Positions 7,593-17,339 of a DNA stretch of 64,000 bases are shown in pieces. Within the stretch, counting starts at the first letter, position 1; each line of letters begins with the position of its first letter. The stretch is from Paenibacillus montaniterrae (lineage in GTDB: Bacteria; Bacillota; Bacilli; Paenibacillales; Paenibacillaceae), in NCBI RefSeq assembly GCF_018403185.1, contig NZ_BOSE01000001.1:310001-374000 (forward strand). The letters are read 5' to 3'. The notes beneath the pieces were generated by a model. It searched no databases and was not told where the DNA came from. It saw only the letters and a list, made by a program, of their open reading frames with translations. The position numbers were made by a program, and so were the translations under genes.

Positions 7593-9563
7593 ATGAAGCA
7601 ATGGATGAAAATCTTTGCAGTTAGTGCTGGCGGCATCATTACAGCACTGATCTTGCTGCTGCCCTTGCAGCCGCAAGCAAAAGCGGAAGCAGCTGCGCCT
7701 ATAACAGATGAGCTCGTCTATCATTTAACTGAAGCAGAAGCCTATCGCAATGGCGAACGTATTGATCTCGACCCGCCTGCAGCAGTTATTGACGACAACG
7801 TGTATTTGCCGGTCAAATTTCTTGGAAATTTCTTTGAGCTGAGCGTCAGCTACGATGCAGCGTCGAAAACAGCGCGACTTGCAGATCAGCAACGCTCTTT
7901 CCAGTTTGATCCCGGCAAAGGTCTTGTTACGGTCAATGGCAGCCAGCTGGAGAGTCAGCATATCGCCATTGTACAAAATGATCGCATTATGGTGCAGCTT
8001 GCCTGGCTTAGCGAGCAGCTTGGAGCAGATTATCTGTATGTGCCGCAGGAGAGTAAGATCGTCGTTCGCTACGAGCATTCAAGCCTGGCGCAAAAACCAG
8101 CCAACGCCAAGCCTGTTGCCAAATTCGCCGTAGACAAGCAGGCTTATGCGATTGGAGAAACGATTACATATACCAATTTGAGTTATGATCCCGATGCGGA
8201 TGCTGTGTCACTGTCATGGACTGGCAGGGAAGATGCCTTCTTTACCGCCGGTGAGCATGAGGTGACGCTGGTAGCGATTGATCAAAACGGCAATCGCAGC
8301 GAGCCTTATACGAAAAAGATCACCGTGACCGAGCAATTTATGTTTTCAGCGTTTGAGTATGGCGTATATAGCGGCAAGCCGGGCAGCTACATTGAAGCAA
8401 ACGATCAGCGATTTAACGATCAGCTGCTGACGCTGCCGGAAGCAAGCAAAAAGGTACGCTCTGTTGAAGCGCGCAAGCTGCTTGTCAGCGACAGTCCTGA
8501 AAATATAAAAGAGGCTGGTATTCTGTACCAGGACCATATTGAAGGAAAAGCGAGACTGTATGCCAACCATGTTAATGAGATGGACCGCGGAGTTACATTG
8601 GCGATTCTCGCGACGAACGATACGGAACATCCTGTGACGCTCAAAACGACGCGGCAGGGTGCGTCACAACCATCGCAGTTCGCAATGATCGTTGGCAGCG
8701 AAGCGGCAATTGACTTTTTAAGCGATGAATCTAGCGATGTGGAGAGTGATCGAGCGAGTGGCAATTCTGGCGACGAACTGCTGACGATCGCGCCTGGCGA
8801 GACCGCCGTTTATCGGCACTTTCCAGCTTTAGCGCCAAAGTATGGCGTGAATGCCATTTATGATGTAGAGGCATCTGGCGAGCTGCTTATCTCCTTTGTC
8901 GCGATTGAGGATCGTATGGATGAGGATGAAAAATCGAGCTCAGATCGCTCGGTTATGGGGCAAATGGGCGCTGATCCAGCAGGGCAAACAGAAGCAGAAA
9001 CAGAAACAGTAAATCAAGCGGATCACGCCTACCTGCATGACAATGCTCCGTTAGACGCAATCGCTACCGGGCCTGTCAGCGAGCTGCTTGATTTGCCCAA
9101 GCTTTCTTACAATGGGCATGTGCGAGGCAGCTTTAATCGCTCCGAAATTGTATGGGATGTGTATCCGAGCAAGCAAGGCAGGAAGCGGGTTCAACGGCTG
9201 ATGATCGCGGATGGCAGCAGCGATCCGTTTATTCAAGGCTTTGATCCGCAGCGGGACAGCGTTGCACCATTGTACGGCAACTACGGAGCTGTCTACAATA
9301 TTACGATTCATAAGCCCGGCAGAATGGCGATTCTGCTTATGGCGCGAGGCGGCTCATTCAAAGGCGCATTCAAGGTGAACGAACAATTCGTACGCGTGCC
9401 CTCCTCAGGCATGCTGAATGCATTTGAAGGCTTTGTCACGCTTGCCACTACCAAGCCGGATGATAAGCAGCTCACCCTTCAGTTTATGCCGCCTGCCGGC
9501 TCCTCACTGCCGATTATGCTTGTACTGTACCCATTGGATAAACGAGCAGCTTGGCTGGACTAG
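7593..9563 (+). CDS. Secreted stalk-domain (copper amine oxidase N-like) protein with PKD-like domain
   Basis: The first 32 residues form a signal peptide: basic MKQWMK, a long hydrophobic core, then a likely cleavage after an AKAEA stretch. Residues about 45-160 look like two copies of the beta-rich stalk fold often labelled copper amine oxidase N-terminal domain, with DDNVYLPVKFLGNFF and NDRIMVQLAWLSEQLGADY segments. Residues about 165-245 resemble a PKD/Ig-like domain (VAKFAVDKQAYAIGETITY, then SYDPDADAVSLSW). The remaining 400 residues are beta-rich and unassigned. Length is 656 residues. It is probably exported and wall- or surface-associated. Nothing in the sequence ties it to B12 although it follows cobD in the same direction. 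Confidence 0.8.
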   Translation: MKQWMKIFAVSAGGIITALILLLPLQPQAKAEAAAPITDELVYHLTEAEAYRNGERIDLDPPAAVIDDNVYLPVKFLGNFFELSVSYDAASKTARLADQQRSFQFDPGKGLVTVNGSQLESQHIAIVQNDRIMVQLAWLSEQLGADYLYVPQESKIVVRYEHSSLAQKPANAKPVAKFAVDKQAYAIGETITYTNLSYDPDADAVSLSWTGREDAFFTAGEHEVTLVAIDQNGNRSEPYTKKITVTEQFMFSAFEYGVYSGKPGSYIEANDQRFNDQLLTLPEASKKVRSVEARKLLVSDSPENIKEAGILYQDHIEGKARLYANHVNEMDRGVTLAILATNDTEHPVTLKTTRQGASQPSQFAMIVGSEAAIDFLSDESSDVESDRASGNSGDELLTIAPGETAVYRHFPALAPKYGVNAIYDVEASGELLISFVAIEDRMDEDEKSSSDRSVMGQMGADPAGQTEAETETVNQADHAYLHDNAPLDAIATGPVSELLDLPKLSYNGHVRGSFNRSEIVWDVYPSKQGRKRVQRLMIADGSSDPFIQGFDPQRDSVAPLYGNYGAVYNITIHKPGRMAILLMARGGSFKGAFKVNEQFVRVPSSGMLNAFEGFVTLATTKPDDKQLTLQFMPPAGSSLPIMLVLYPLDKRAAWLD

Positions 9564-9608
9564 TCGTAAACAAACAAAATAAAAGAACCGATAGAAATAT
9601 TGCAGAAA

Positions 9609-9630
9609 GCTGGCGCCTGCCGGCTTTTTT
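9609..9630 (+). terminator. Intrinsic terminator after the stalk-domain gene
   Basis: GCTGGC pairs with GCCGGC (one G-T pair) around a GCCT loop, followed by six T. It lies about 45 bases past the stop codon. Confidence 0.75.
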
Positions 9631-9715
9631 GCATGTCAGGCCTGCTGTCAACCTGCACAACTGGACTACTCTTTGACCGAAGCTTGTAGTAAAATATATT
9701 TACCTTATAGTGAGA

Positions 9716-9792
9716 GTTCAAAAAGCACGGTTTTCAGGACGCCGAAAAAGCGACTTGTGACTACATCGTCATCAAAGTTGGGCTTTTTGAAC
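9716..9792. repeat. Palindromic repeat element, 11-bp terminal inverted repeats
   Basis: GTTCAAAAAGC at 9716-9726 is exactly inverted as GCTTTTTGAAC at 9782-9792. The 55 bases between contain a second imperfect stem (GACTTGTGAC against GTCATCAAAGTT). The whole can fold as one long hairpin without a proper terminator tail. The shape fits a small dispersed palindromic element (MITE or REP-like). No second copy was noticed in this window. It occupies most of the 304-base gap between genes. Confidence 0.5.
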
Positions 9793-9866
9793 ATCCTCTT
9801 ATATTAAATAGGTGACAGGCGCGATTTAGATTGATAGTGTCGTAAACGGATTAGGAGGAAATTGAG

Positions 9867-10145
9867 TTGGAAACGTTAATGTGGGTCGCTGGTTATGTGC
9901 TATTTCTTAATGTGTACTTATACTGGCTAATGGGCAAGGATAAGGCTGCAGCCAAAAAGAATCAGCCGCGTATTCCAGAGCGGCATTTTTTTCTGTTCAG
10001 CGCGCTGGGCGGAGCGACAGGCGCATATCTTGGCATGCAGGCGCACCGTCACAAAACACAGCATCGCAGCTTTAAAATCGGCTTGCCGATTATGATTGCT
10101 GTACATATTGCAATCGTTATTTTAATCGTAGGAGTGCTAATGTAA
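9867..10145 (+). CDS. DUF1294 family small membrane protein
   Basis: This 92-residue protein has membrane helices at about residues 4-22, 44-58 and 70-91. The central motif RIPERHFFLFSALGGATGAYLGMQAHRHKT matches the DUF1294 family in pattern (R-I-P-E, then GG-G-GA, then HKT), given here in parts: RIPERHF, LGGATGAYLGM and HRHKTQH. The start is TTG at 9867 with AGGAGG 9-10 bases upstream. Its function is unknown. Its stop overlaps the next ATG by one base, so the two genes are coupled. Confidence 0.8.
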   Translation: METLMWVAGYVLFLNVYLYWLMGKDKAAAKKNQPRIPERHFFLFSALGGATGAYLGMQAHRHKTQHRSFKIGLPIMIAVHIAIVILIVGVLM

Positions 10146-11347
10146 TGGATTTGCGCATGCAATTTTTATCCTTTTTCGTCATTCAATCGGAATCTGAAAA
10201 AGGCACTTCAGGCAGCTTTAAAGCTTTTAAGCATTATCAGACGATGGACGGCGATGAATATGAGGATAGTGCGCTCAAGCAATTTTTAGACGAGGAATTT
10301 ATTAAAATTGTGAAGCGCAAAGCGGAGCGCCATCCGAACGCGCCCAATCCGCCAACCAAAGTTGGCATGTTTATCGTTGAGCCTGGCTATGAGCTTGGCA
10401 GCAATCCCAATTATAATTTGTTTCAGCGCATCCGCGAGGCTGACTCGAAGGAACGCTTTCATAGCTTGAGCGATGAGCTGATCCGCATTTATATGGACAC
10501 CTCCGCAGTGCGCGGCGGTGCTTTTATTGTCGCACTGTCTACACTTAATACATTTTTTGACGAGCCGTTTTTGTTTATATTAAAATGTGATTTTGAGCCT
10601 AAAATCGCGCGCATTGCCGACGAGCGCCAGTTGATTTCCGAAGTGGAAATGGCGATTAGCGCGCGCAGCATTAAAAGCATTCAGTATCCGCATATGGAGC
10701 AGGATGGATTGTTGGAGCGCTGGGAGCTGAAAATTCATCAAGCCTCGCATGCTCGTTATTTTGAGGATTTTCTCAAATATGTCAGCTACGAGAAGCCGAT
10801 TCCTGAAGTGATGAGCGAGCAGGTAGTGGAAATGGTGCATCAATTTATTGATACGAAATGGCAGGATACGGAAAGCGTCGAACGGGCGCAGGAGGAGCAG
10901 GCTGTCGAGCTTTGGGCTGCCAGCGAAAAGCGCGAGCTGCAGGAGTGGTGGAGTCCGGAGCAGGTGATCGAAGCAAATGCCAGCCTGATTCAGCAAAAGG
11001 AAGATTTGACAATGAGCTTTAAGCTCGGAAATGTCACCGTAAAAGGGCTGCTGTCTGATTTCGGCGGCACCGTCCATCTCGCCAAGCATAACGGAAAGTA
11101 TGTAGTCGTTATTGAGGGAGACGGCATTCAATTCGAAAAAGGGATGTCCCCGATCGAGCTGCTTGCACCGCCGGAGCTGGAGGATATTATACCGATTATC
11201 GGGACTGCTGCTGAAGCAGCTGCTGCAGCGGAGCATGACCATGATCGTATATACGAAAGCGGTTCTGCTGCTGCAGGCCATGATCGCAGCGCTTATACGC
11301 AAAATGCAGCTGAGCAGGGTGGAGATGATGATGCTCCGCCATGGTAG
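10145..11347 (+). CDS. Conserved protein resembling DUF3900
   Basis: The protein has 400 residues, no signal peptide and no membrane segment. The N-terminal 220 residues (MQFLSFFVIQSESEKG at the start, then KFVK-like charged helices) resemble the DUF3900 family found in Bacillales, but I place it by overall look and not by a named catalytic motif. Near residue 290 a compact beta segment begins (TMSFKLGNVTVKGLLSDFGG) that looks like a separate small domain. The last 50 residues are low-complexity Ala, Asp and His. It is translationally coupled to the DUF1294 gene. Role unknown. Confidence 0.6.
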   Translation: MDLRMQFLSFFVIQSESEKGTSGSFKAFKHYQTMDGDEYEDSALKQFLDEEFIKIVKRKAERHPNAPNPPTKVGMFIVEPGYELGSNPNYNLFQRIREADSKERFHSLSDELIRIYMDTSAVRGGAFIVALSTLNTFFDEPFLFILKCDFEPKIARIADERQLISEVEMAISARSIKSIQYPHMEQDGLLERWELKIHQASHARYFEDFLKYVSYEKPIPEVMSEQVVEMVHQFIDTKWQDTESVERAQEEQAVELWAASEKRELQEWWSPEQVIEANASLIQQKEDLTMSFKLGNVTVKGLLSDFGGTVHLAKHNGKYVVVIEGDGIQFEKGMSPIELLAPPELEDIIPIIGTAAEAAAAAEHDHDRIYESGSAAAGHDRSAYTQNAAEQGGDDDAPPW

Positions 11348-11436
11348 CATCTCTTTTGGACGTGCATAACGAATGAATAATTCACCAGCGATGAGGAACG
11401 CTAAGTCGGTATATTGACAAAAGAGGTGGTCTTCAT

Positions 11437-12756
11437 ATGTACGTGAATATTCTGCTCTTTATACTGCTGCTCATCATGACGGCATTTTTTGTTGCGACCG
11501 AGTTTTCGATCATTCGCGTGCGGCCAAGCCGCGTGCAGCAATTGCAGGATGAAGGCGTCAAGAACGCCAAGGCGCTAAAAATTGTAACGACCAATCTCGA
11601 CGGCTATCTGTCGGCTTGCCAGCTTGGAATTACAATCACCGCGCTTGGTCTCGGCTGGCTAGGCGAGCCAACGGTGGCCAAGCTGCTTCAGCCAGTCATT
11701 GAGCTGCTACCTTTAACGAATGAAATTAGTCATCTTGTATCGTTTTTGATTGCCTTTATATTTGTCACTTATTTGCATGTCGTGCTTGGCGAGCTCGCCC
11801 CTAAAACAGTTGCGATTGTTAAGGCTGAAGCTGTGGCGCTCAAGCTTTCACCGCCGATTATATGGTTTCATAAAATCGCATTCCCGTTTATTTGGCTGCT
11901 TAACGGCTCGGCCAATGCGCTTGTGCGGGCAATGGGCTATCGCAATGTCAGCGAATCTGAGTCGCACAGCGAGGAGGAAATCAAGCTTATCCTTAACGAC
12001 AGCTACGAAAGCGGCAAAATCAACGAAAGTGAATTTGACTTTATGAGCCGCATTTTCGAGTTTGATACAAGGCTGGCACGCGATATTATGGTGCCGCGCA
12101 CCGATATGATATGCATTTATGTGGAAAATACGAAGGATGAAAACATTGCAACGATTATGAATGAGCGCTACACCCGTTTCCCGGTCGCACAGGGCGATAA
12201 GGACAATATTATCGGGATTCTGAATACAAAGGTCTTTTTGTTCCATGCGATGAGCAATGAGCTGGAGGAAAGAGATGTGCGCAGCATGATGCAGACTGCC
12301 ATGTCAGTGCCGGATACAATCCCGATTCGCAAGCTGCTTACGATTATGCAAAGAGAGCGAATCCATATGGTTATCTTGCTTGACGAATATGGCGGCACTT
12401 CGGGTCTTATTACGATCGAGGATATTTTAGAGGAAATTGTCGGTGAAATTCGCGATGAATTCGATACGGATGAAAAGATGGAAATCGATCGCATTAATGA
12501 GTGGCGCTTTCTGGTGGAGGGCCGTGCTTTAATCGAGGATGTCAATGATATGACCGGGCTCGAGCTTGAAGGAGGAGAAACTCATACGATTGGCGGCTGG
12601 CTGTATCAGCTGCAGCCGGATTTGCAGGAGGATAAGGAATGGCAATACGATTCAGCAACCTTTATTATTCGCGAACGGGATGAAAATCGGATTCGCAGTA
12701 TTGAAATTATCGTTGAATCGAATGAAGAGGATATGTCTGGCCTGGGTCATGCATAG
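11437..12756 (+). CDS. CNNM/CorC (hemolysin C-like) transporter protein
   Basis: At 439 residues it has the standard three-part layout. An N-terminal DUF21 membrane domain (residues 1-200) contains STNLDG-like KIVTTNLDGYLSACQLGIT and HVVLGELAPKTVAI. A CBS pair (about 210-335) includes VPRTDMICI and GGTSGLITIEDILEEIVGEI. A C-terminal CorC/HlyC domain (about 350-430) follows. Family members export Mg2+ or affect divalent cation levels. The ribosome site AGAGGTGG precedes the ATG. The name hemolysin for this family is historical and not supported as an activity. Confidence 0.88.
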   Translation: MYVNILLFILLLIMTAFFVATEFSIIRVRPSRVQQLQDEGVKNAKALKIVTTNLDGYLSACQLGITITALGLGWLGEPTVAKLLQPVIELLPLTNEISHLVSFLIAFIFVTYLHVVLGELAPKTVAIVKAEAVALKLSPPIIWFHKIAFPFIWLLNGSANALVRAMGYRNVSESESHSEEEIKLILNDSYESGKINESEFDFMSRIFEFDTRLARDIMVPRTDMICIYVENTKDENIATIMNERYTRFPVAQGDKDNIIGILNTKVFLFHAMSNELEERDVRSMMQTAMSVPDTIPIRKLLTIMQRERIHMVILLDEYGGTSGLITIEDILEEIVGEIRDEFDTDEKMEIDRINEWRFLVEGRALIEDVNDMTGLELEGGETHTIGGWLYQLQPDLQEDKEWQYDSATFIIRERDENRIRSIEIIVESNEEDMSGLGHA

Positions 12757-12825
12757 AATAGAAAGGGTACAAGCGGTATCTGCTGCTTGTCGCTTTCACT
12801 TTGGAAAAGGTTGGGGGAGACCGTT

Positions 12826-13608
12826 GTGTTTGATATTATTTCTGCGATTATTATGGGGGTCGTTGAAGGATTAACGGAGTTTTTGCCGGTTTCATCAACA
12901 GGACATCTTATTCTTACGGCACATTTATTAGGCTTTGAAGGGGAACGAGCCAAAACCTTTGAGGTTGTCATTCAATTCGGCGCCGTGCTTGCTGTGCTGG
13001 TGCTTTACTTTAAGACGTTTACGAAAATACTTACCTTCAAGCTTGGCAATGGCGTCAATTTCCTGCATATATTGCTGGCGATGATGCCGGCAAGTGTAGT
13101 TGGATTGCTTGCTCATTCCTTTATTAAGCAGTATTTGTTTGGTCCGCAGACGGTGCTGATTGGACTTGTGCTTGGCGCGATTTTAATGATCGTTGCTGAT
13201 CGCAGCAAGCGAACGGTTACGGCGGAGACGATTGACGACATATCGTACAAGCAGGCCTTTTATATCGGCTGCTTTCAAATTTTAGCGCTCTGGCCTGGCT
13301 TCTCGCGCTCCGGCTCGACGATTTCAGGCGGCATGCTGACAGGAACTAGCCAAAAGGCCGCTGCGGAATTCACCTTTATCGTATCGGTGCCGATTATGGG
13401 AGCTGCCAGCCTGCTGGATCTTATCGAAAATCGAGCTGGGCTGACAGGCTCGGATTTGCCGCTATTCCTTATCGGCTTGTGCGCTTCCTTTGTCGTCGGC
13501 ATGCTCGCAGTCGTTACCTTCGTTAACCTGATGAAAAAACTGAAGCTTTCCTGGTTCGCTTATTATCGCTTTGCGCTTGCGGCAGTCTTTTTCTTTATTT
13601 TATTTTAA
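12826..13608 (+). CDS. uppP: Undecaprenyl-diphosphate phosphatase
   Basis: UppP (BacA) recycles the lipid carrier for peptidoglycan by removing one phosphate from undecaprenyl diphosphate. Both catalytic motifs are present: [17 protein letters not shown] near residue 16 and [13 protein letters not shown] near residue 160. About eight membrane helices are visible, and the length of 260 residues is normal. The start is GTG at 12826, with GGGGGA ending 6-7 bases upstream. An in-frame TTG at 12787 would add 13 unlike residues. Confidence 0.94.
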   Translation: MFDIISAIIMGVVEGLTEFLPVSSTGHLILTAHLLGFEGERAKTFEVVIQFGAVLAVLVLYFKTFTKILTFKLGNGVNFLHILLAMMPASVVGLLAHSFIKQYLFGPQTVLIGLVLGAILMIVADRSKRTVTAETIDDISYKQAFYIGCFQILALWPGFSRSGSTISGGMLTGTSQKAAAEFTFIVSVPIMGAASLLDLIENRAGLTGSDLPLFLIGLCASFVVGMLAVVTFVNLMKKLKLSWFAYYRFALAAVFFFILF

Positions 13609-13629
13609 TAATGTCGATTAAAATGAAGG

Positions 13630-13664
13630 CAGCAGCTTGATTAATTCAAGCTGCTGTTTTTTTA
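13630..13664. terminator. Terminator between uppP and the convergent tetR gene
   Basis: CAGCAGCTTGA pairs exactly with TCAAGCTGCTG around a five-base loop and is followed by seven T on the plus strand. It ends at the stop of the convergent regulator gene. Confidence 0.8.
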
Positions 13665-14285
13665 ATCTTTAGCGGCTGAATGCCTGGCACCCTGCCAAAA
13701 TAGCTCGATCGCCTGCTCGACGATTTCCTCAAGCGGCATAGTTTGCAAATTCAGATGGTTTTTCATCGTCAATAATGAGATAAAAAGATGTGCCAAAATT
13801 AGCGGACGATGAGCTGCAGATACTTCGCCGCGCTCGATCGCTTGCTGAAAGGCATCAGTCAGCACCTCCTGCAGCCTTGCTTCGGCATCGCGGATTTGCT
13901 TGCTTTGCTGCTCACTCAGCTCCTTGGAGGCGTCACGCATTAACGACTCAAAATCGAGATGAGCGTTGCTCATTTGCTTAAATGCGATTTTTTTGAGCTG
14001 AGCCTTTAATGGCAGCGGCTCCTGCAAAATCGTTTTTGTCGATTGATAGGCGATATCGAGCACATAGCTCAGGCATTCCGTAAACAATGTCGCTTTATTG
14101 CTATAGTAATAATAGACGCTGGCCTTCGTCACACCGCAGCGCTTGGCTGCCAGCTCAAGCGATACGCTATCATAGCCGATTTCCATAAATAGAAAAGCGG
14201 CTGTGCGCAATATATTCTCCTTCGTCTCAGAATGCTGCAGCTTTGGTCTGCCTGGTTTTCGCTTCGCGGGCTGTTGACTGTTCAT
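13662..14285 (-). CDS. TetR/AcrR family regulator
   Basis: The 207-residue protein starts with a basic arm (KRKPGRPKLQ) and has a TetR helix-turn-helix: ENILRTAAFLFMEIGYDSVS, then AAKRCGVTKASVYYYYSNKATLF. The rest is an all-helical effector domain. The start is the ATG at 14285, preceded by AAAGGA with 9 bases between. An upstream GTG at 14303 would place the ribosome site inside the coding region. It is divergent from the MMPL transporter gene and probably controls it, though I found no clear palindrome in the 129 bases between them. Confidence 0.85.
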   Translation of the reverse strand: MNSQQPAKRKPGRPKLQHSETKENILRTAAFLFMEIGYDSVSLELAAKRCGVTKASVYYYYSNKATLFTECLSYVLDIAYQSTKTILQEPLPLKAQLKKIAFKQMSNAHLDFESLMRDASKELSEQQSKQIRDAEARLQEVLTDAFQQAIERGEVSAAHRPLILAHLFISLLTMKNHLNLQTMPLEEIVEQAIELFWQGARHSAAKD

Positions 14286-14414
14286 AACGAGCTGTCCTTT
14301 CACATAAATTTCATCTATTTGCTTGATTTAAAGATTGATTATTCCAACACTGCATACATATAATTAATTAACTGAATGGTATATAAAAATATTATTGCAA
14401 ATGGAGGAGTATTC

Positions 14415-16610
14415 ATGCTTCAAAAAATAGCTGCCTGCTTTACTGGCAAAATAAGCAGGTGGGTCACGCTTGCTGTCTGGATCGCTGCTGCTGTTCTATT
14501 AACCTTAACATTACCAGCTGCAAGCGACAAGGTACAAAATAACGCCGACAATCTTGCTGATTCCGCACAGTCGATCGCTGCCGCTGCTGTGCTTGAGCAG
14601 TATTTCCCGAACTCCTCGGGCGTTCCCGCGCTGCTTGTCTGGCAGCGAGAGGGCGGACTTGAGGAGGACGATTTCCGAGTGATGCAAAGCTTGGCTGAGC
14701 AGTTGACCAATGAGCCGCTGCCAGCGCTGGAAGCAATCCTTCCTTTGCATATGCTGCCACCAGCTGCCTTGCAGGCAATGACCTCAGAGGATGGCAGCAC
14801 GCTCATTCTGCCGATCAGCTTTACCCAGGAAACAGAGACGGAAATATTGAAGGAAAATCTGCTCGCCATCAAGCAAAATGTAAATGAGCTGGCGCAGACA
14901 GATGTTTTTGCCGCTCAAGTCGATCAAGGGCTCATTGCTCGCTTTACAGGGCCGGTTGGCATCTCGGTGGACGCAGCGGATTTGTTTTTGGATGCGGACA
15001 TCGCGCTGCTTATTGCGACTGTGCTGCTTGTGCTCGTACTGCTGCTTTTCATTTATCGCTCACCGCTGTTAGCTATTATACCATTAATCGGTGTGGGCTT
15101 CGCTTATTTGGTCACGAGCCCGATTCTTGGCTGGATGGCCAGCCAGGGCATGATTGCGATTGATTCCCAGTCGATCAGTATTATGACCGTGCTGCTATTC
15201 GGAGCGGGAACCGATTATTGCCTGTTCCTTATTACTCGCTATCGCGATGAGCTGATGCACGAGCGGAGCACAACAGCCGCGCTTATGCAAGCCTTTAAAG
15301 GCGCATCCGGAGCAATTGCGATGAGCGGCTTCACTGTTGTAATTGCACTGCTGGTGTTGCTGCTTGCGCAATATGGCTCAAGTCATCGCTTTGCGATACC
15401 ATTTTCATTGTCTATTCTCATTATGGGCTTGGCCAGCCTGACGCTTGTGCCAGCTATCCTTGCTATTTTCGGGCGCGCTTCCTTCTATCCATTTGTGCCG
15501 CGCACTGACGAGATGGAGCAGGAGCGTGCTGCCAAGCGCAGCAAGCCTGTGCAGCCGCGCAAGGAGCAGCATCGCCGCTGGAAAAGAATTGGCGCATTTG
15601 TAACGGAGAAGCCATGGACCGTTATCGTAAGCAGCATCGTTATTTTATTCGCTTTAGGCTTGGCGGCGCTGCAGACCGAGTACAAGTACGATTTGCTGTC
15701 ATCGTTCCCGGATGACCTGGAATCGCGTCAAGGCTTTGCGATCATTGGCGAGAAATTCAGCGAGGGCGAGCTGGCGCCTATTACGGTGGCAACTACAGCC
15801 GATGCAGCTACTATAAGAGAGATGCTAAGCGAGCATGAGCTGATTCATCATGCCTCGGATATTACTGCAAGCGAGGTGGATGCTCGTTACAGCAGCTTTG
15901 AGCTAATATTGAACATTGATCCTTACTCGAATGAAGCGATGGACGTTATCGCTGTGCTGGATAAGCAATTAGAGCAGGAGGCTGGAGCGGGCAATTACTG
16001 GATCGCAGGCCAAACTGCTCAGCAATACGATGCGCAGCAGGTGCAGACGCGAGACAACATGGTCATTATGCCGGTCGTCATAGCGCTTATCGTATTGCTG
16101 CTGCTCGCTTATTTGCGCTCGATTATTGCAACGTTCTACCTCGTTGTCACGGTGCTTCTATCCTTTGCTGCTTCACTGGGGCTGGGCTGGATCATTCTGC
16201 ATAACTTGTTGGGCTATGACGCGATTCAGGCTGCGATTCCTCTGTATGCCTTCGTATTCCTGATTGCGCTTGGCGAGGACTATAATATTTTTATGATCTC
16301 AAGCATTTGGAAAAAAGCGAAAACGATGCCGTTGAAGCAGGCGATCAAGGAAGGAGTAGGGCAAACCGGCGAGGTCATTAGCAGTGCAGGACTTATTCTT
16401 GCAGGAACCTTCTTTGTTCTCTGCCAAATGCCGCTTACCATCCTCGTGCAGTTTGGGGTCATTACCGGAATTGGCGTGCTGCTCGACACATTTATTGTGC
16501 GACCATTCCTCGTGCCTGCGATTACACAGGTTTGCGGCAAATGGGCGTTCTGGCCAAGCAAGCAACAGACGCAGGCAGAGCGAAAGCAGGAGTCGTTTAA
16601 GCAGATGTAG
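14415..16610 (+). CDS. MMPL family (RND-type) membrane transporter
   Basis: This is a 731-residue MMPL protein with two repeats, each one helix followed by a large outside domain and five more helices. Family motifs are LFGAGTDYCLFLITRYRDEL in the first repeat (around residue 275) and FLIALGEDYNIFMISSIW in the second (around residue 625), each with the proton-relay Asp/Glu region. In Firmicutes such proteins export lipids, surfactants or drugs. The substrate here is unknown. The start is ATG at 14415, 7 bases after GGAGG. Confidence 0.88.
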   Translation: MLQKIAACFTGKISRWVTLAVWIAAAVLLTLTLPAASDKVQNNADNLADSAQSIAAAAVLEQYFPNSSGVPALLVWQREGGLEEDDFRVMQSLAEQLTNEPLPALEAILPLHMLPPAALQAMTSEDGSTLILPISFTQETETEILKENLLAIKQNVNELAQTDVFAAQVDQGLIARFTGPVGISVDAADLFLDADIALLIATVLLVLVLLLFIYRSPLLAIIPLIGVGFAYLVTSPILGWMASQGMIAIDSQSISIMTVLLFGAGTDYCLFLITRYRDELMHERSTTAALMQAFKGASGAIAMSGFTVVIALLVLLLAQYGSSHRFAIPFSLSILIMGLASLTLVPAILAIFGRASFYPFVPRTDEMEQERAAKRSKPVQPRKEQHRRWKRIGAFVTEKPWTVIVSSIVILFALGLAALQTEYKYDLLSSFPDDLESRQGFAIIGEKFSEGELAPITVATTADAATIREMLSEHELIHHASDITASEVDARYSSFELILNIDPYSNEAMDVIAVLDKQLEQEAGAGNYWIAGQTAQQYDAQQVQTRDNMVIMPVVIALIVLLLLAYLRSIIATFYLVVTVLLSFAASLGLGWIILHNLLGYDAIQAAIPLYAFVFLIALGEDYNIFMISSIWKKAKTMPLKQAIKEGVGQTGEVISSAGLILAGTFFVLCQMPLTILVQFGVITGIGVLLDTFIVRPFLVPAITQVCGKWAFWPSKQQTQAERKQESFKQM

Positions 16611-16678
16611 CAGGTGTCTGGAACCTTTCGTCCCCTTTTCGCGTTGTAATGGTAGAGACTAGAAAGGGGGATTGCCGT

Positions 16679-17335
16679 TTGAGAAATAATAAAAGCATGC
16701 CGCTTGTGCTAATCGCTGCGCTTCTGACAGTAATCGGGCTTGGCGCGCTTGGTGCATTTGGCTCTGAAAAAGCGTATGCCTGCTCATGCGCGATGTTTGA
16801 AGGCTATGCAGATGCGCTTGAAACGAGCAGCCATGTACTGGATGCAACGGTTGTCGCGGTTAAGGAGAAAAATCAGCAGGAGCTTGATGTTACCTTATCC
16901 GTTGCGGCCGTATGGAAGGGGGAGGCAGAGCATGAGATGCAAGTCGTCACCGCCTCGAATTCGGCATCCTGCGGCTATCATTTTGAAGCGGGCAAGCGAT
17001 ACGCGGTATTTGCCAATGCGTACGATGGTGAGCTGCATGTATCGCTCTGCAGTGCGACAAGCGAGCTGTTCGATGACTCGCCTATTTTCGAGGAGCTGGG
17101 CCAGCCCAAGGAGCTTGCTGTTGACCGTGATCATATGAATGGCGAGCTGCTGTCTTCGCCGCCAGAGGAGAGCGACCCGCTCAGTCCGGAGCAAATCAAG
17201 CTGAATGTATCCGAAGAGGAGCTGCAGCAGCAGCTGGATACTCGCAAATCACAGCTGCTGCTTGTGTTCGCCGCTGTTGGTGGCTTGCTGCTCGTTGCTG
17301 CTGTCGTCATGCTGTTGATGCGCAGAAGACGTTAA
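16679..17335 (+). CDS. Membrane-anchored TIMP/NTR-like protein
   Basis: A signal peptide spans residues 1-34 and is cut just before CSCAMFEGYADAL. The CSC start of the mature chain, the later cysteines in SASCGYHF and SLCSATSEL, and the beta pattern DATVVAVKE ... LSVAAVWKGE ... KRYAVFA match bacterial tissue-inhibitor-of-metalloproteinase-like (NTR) proteins. A C-terminal membrane helix (about residues 190-212) ends in RRRR, giving a surface-anchored protein. The start is probably TTG at 16679, 8 bases after AGAAAGGGGG. An ATG at 16649 has no ribosome site. The target is unknown. The stop lies 4 bases from the convergent permease stop. Confidence 0.7.
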   Translation: MRNNKSMPLVLIAALLTVIGLGALGAFGSEKAYACSCAMFEGYADALETSSHVLDATVVAVKEKNQQELDVTLSVAAVWKGEAEHEMQVVTASNSASCGYHFEAGKRYAVFANAYDGELHVSLCSATSELFDDSPIFEELGQPKELAVDRDHMNGELLSSPPEESDPLSPEQIKLNVSEEELQQQLDTRKSQLLLVFAAVGGLLLVAAVVMLLMRRRR

Positions 17336-17339
17336 GCGT

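Noticed and set aside
10580..11350. 256-codon minus-strand frame under the DUF3900-like gene
   Set aside because: The composition is Leu/Arg/Ser/Cys-rich without family motifs, and the plus-strand gene is coupled to its neighbour.
14286..14414. TetR operator between tetR and mmpL
   Set aside because: I looked for a palindrome in this gap and found only AT-rich sequence without clear symmetry.
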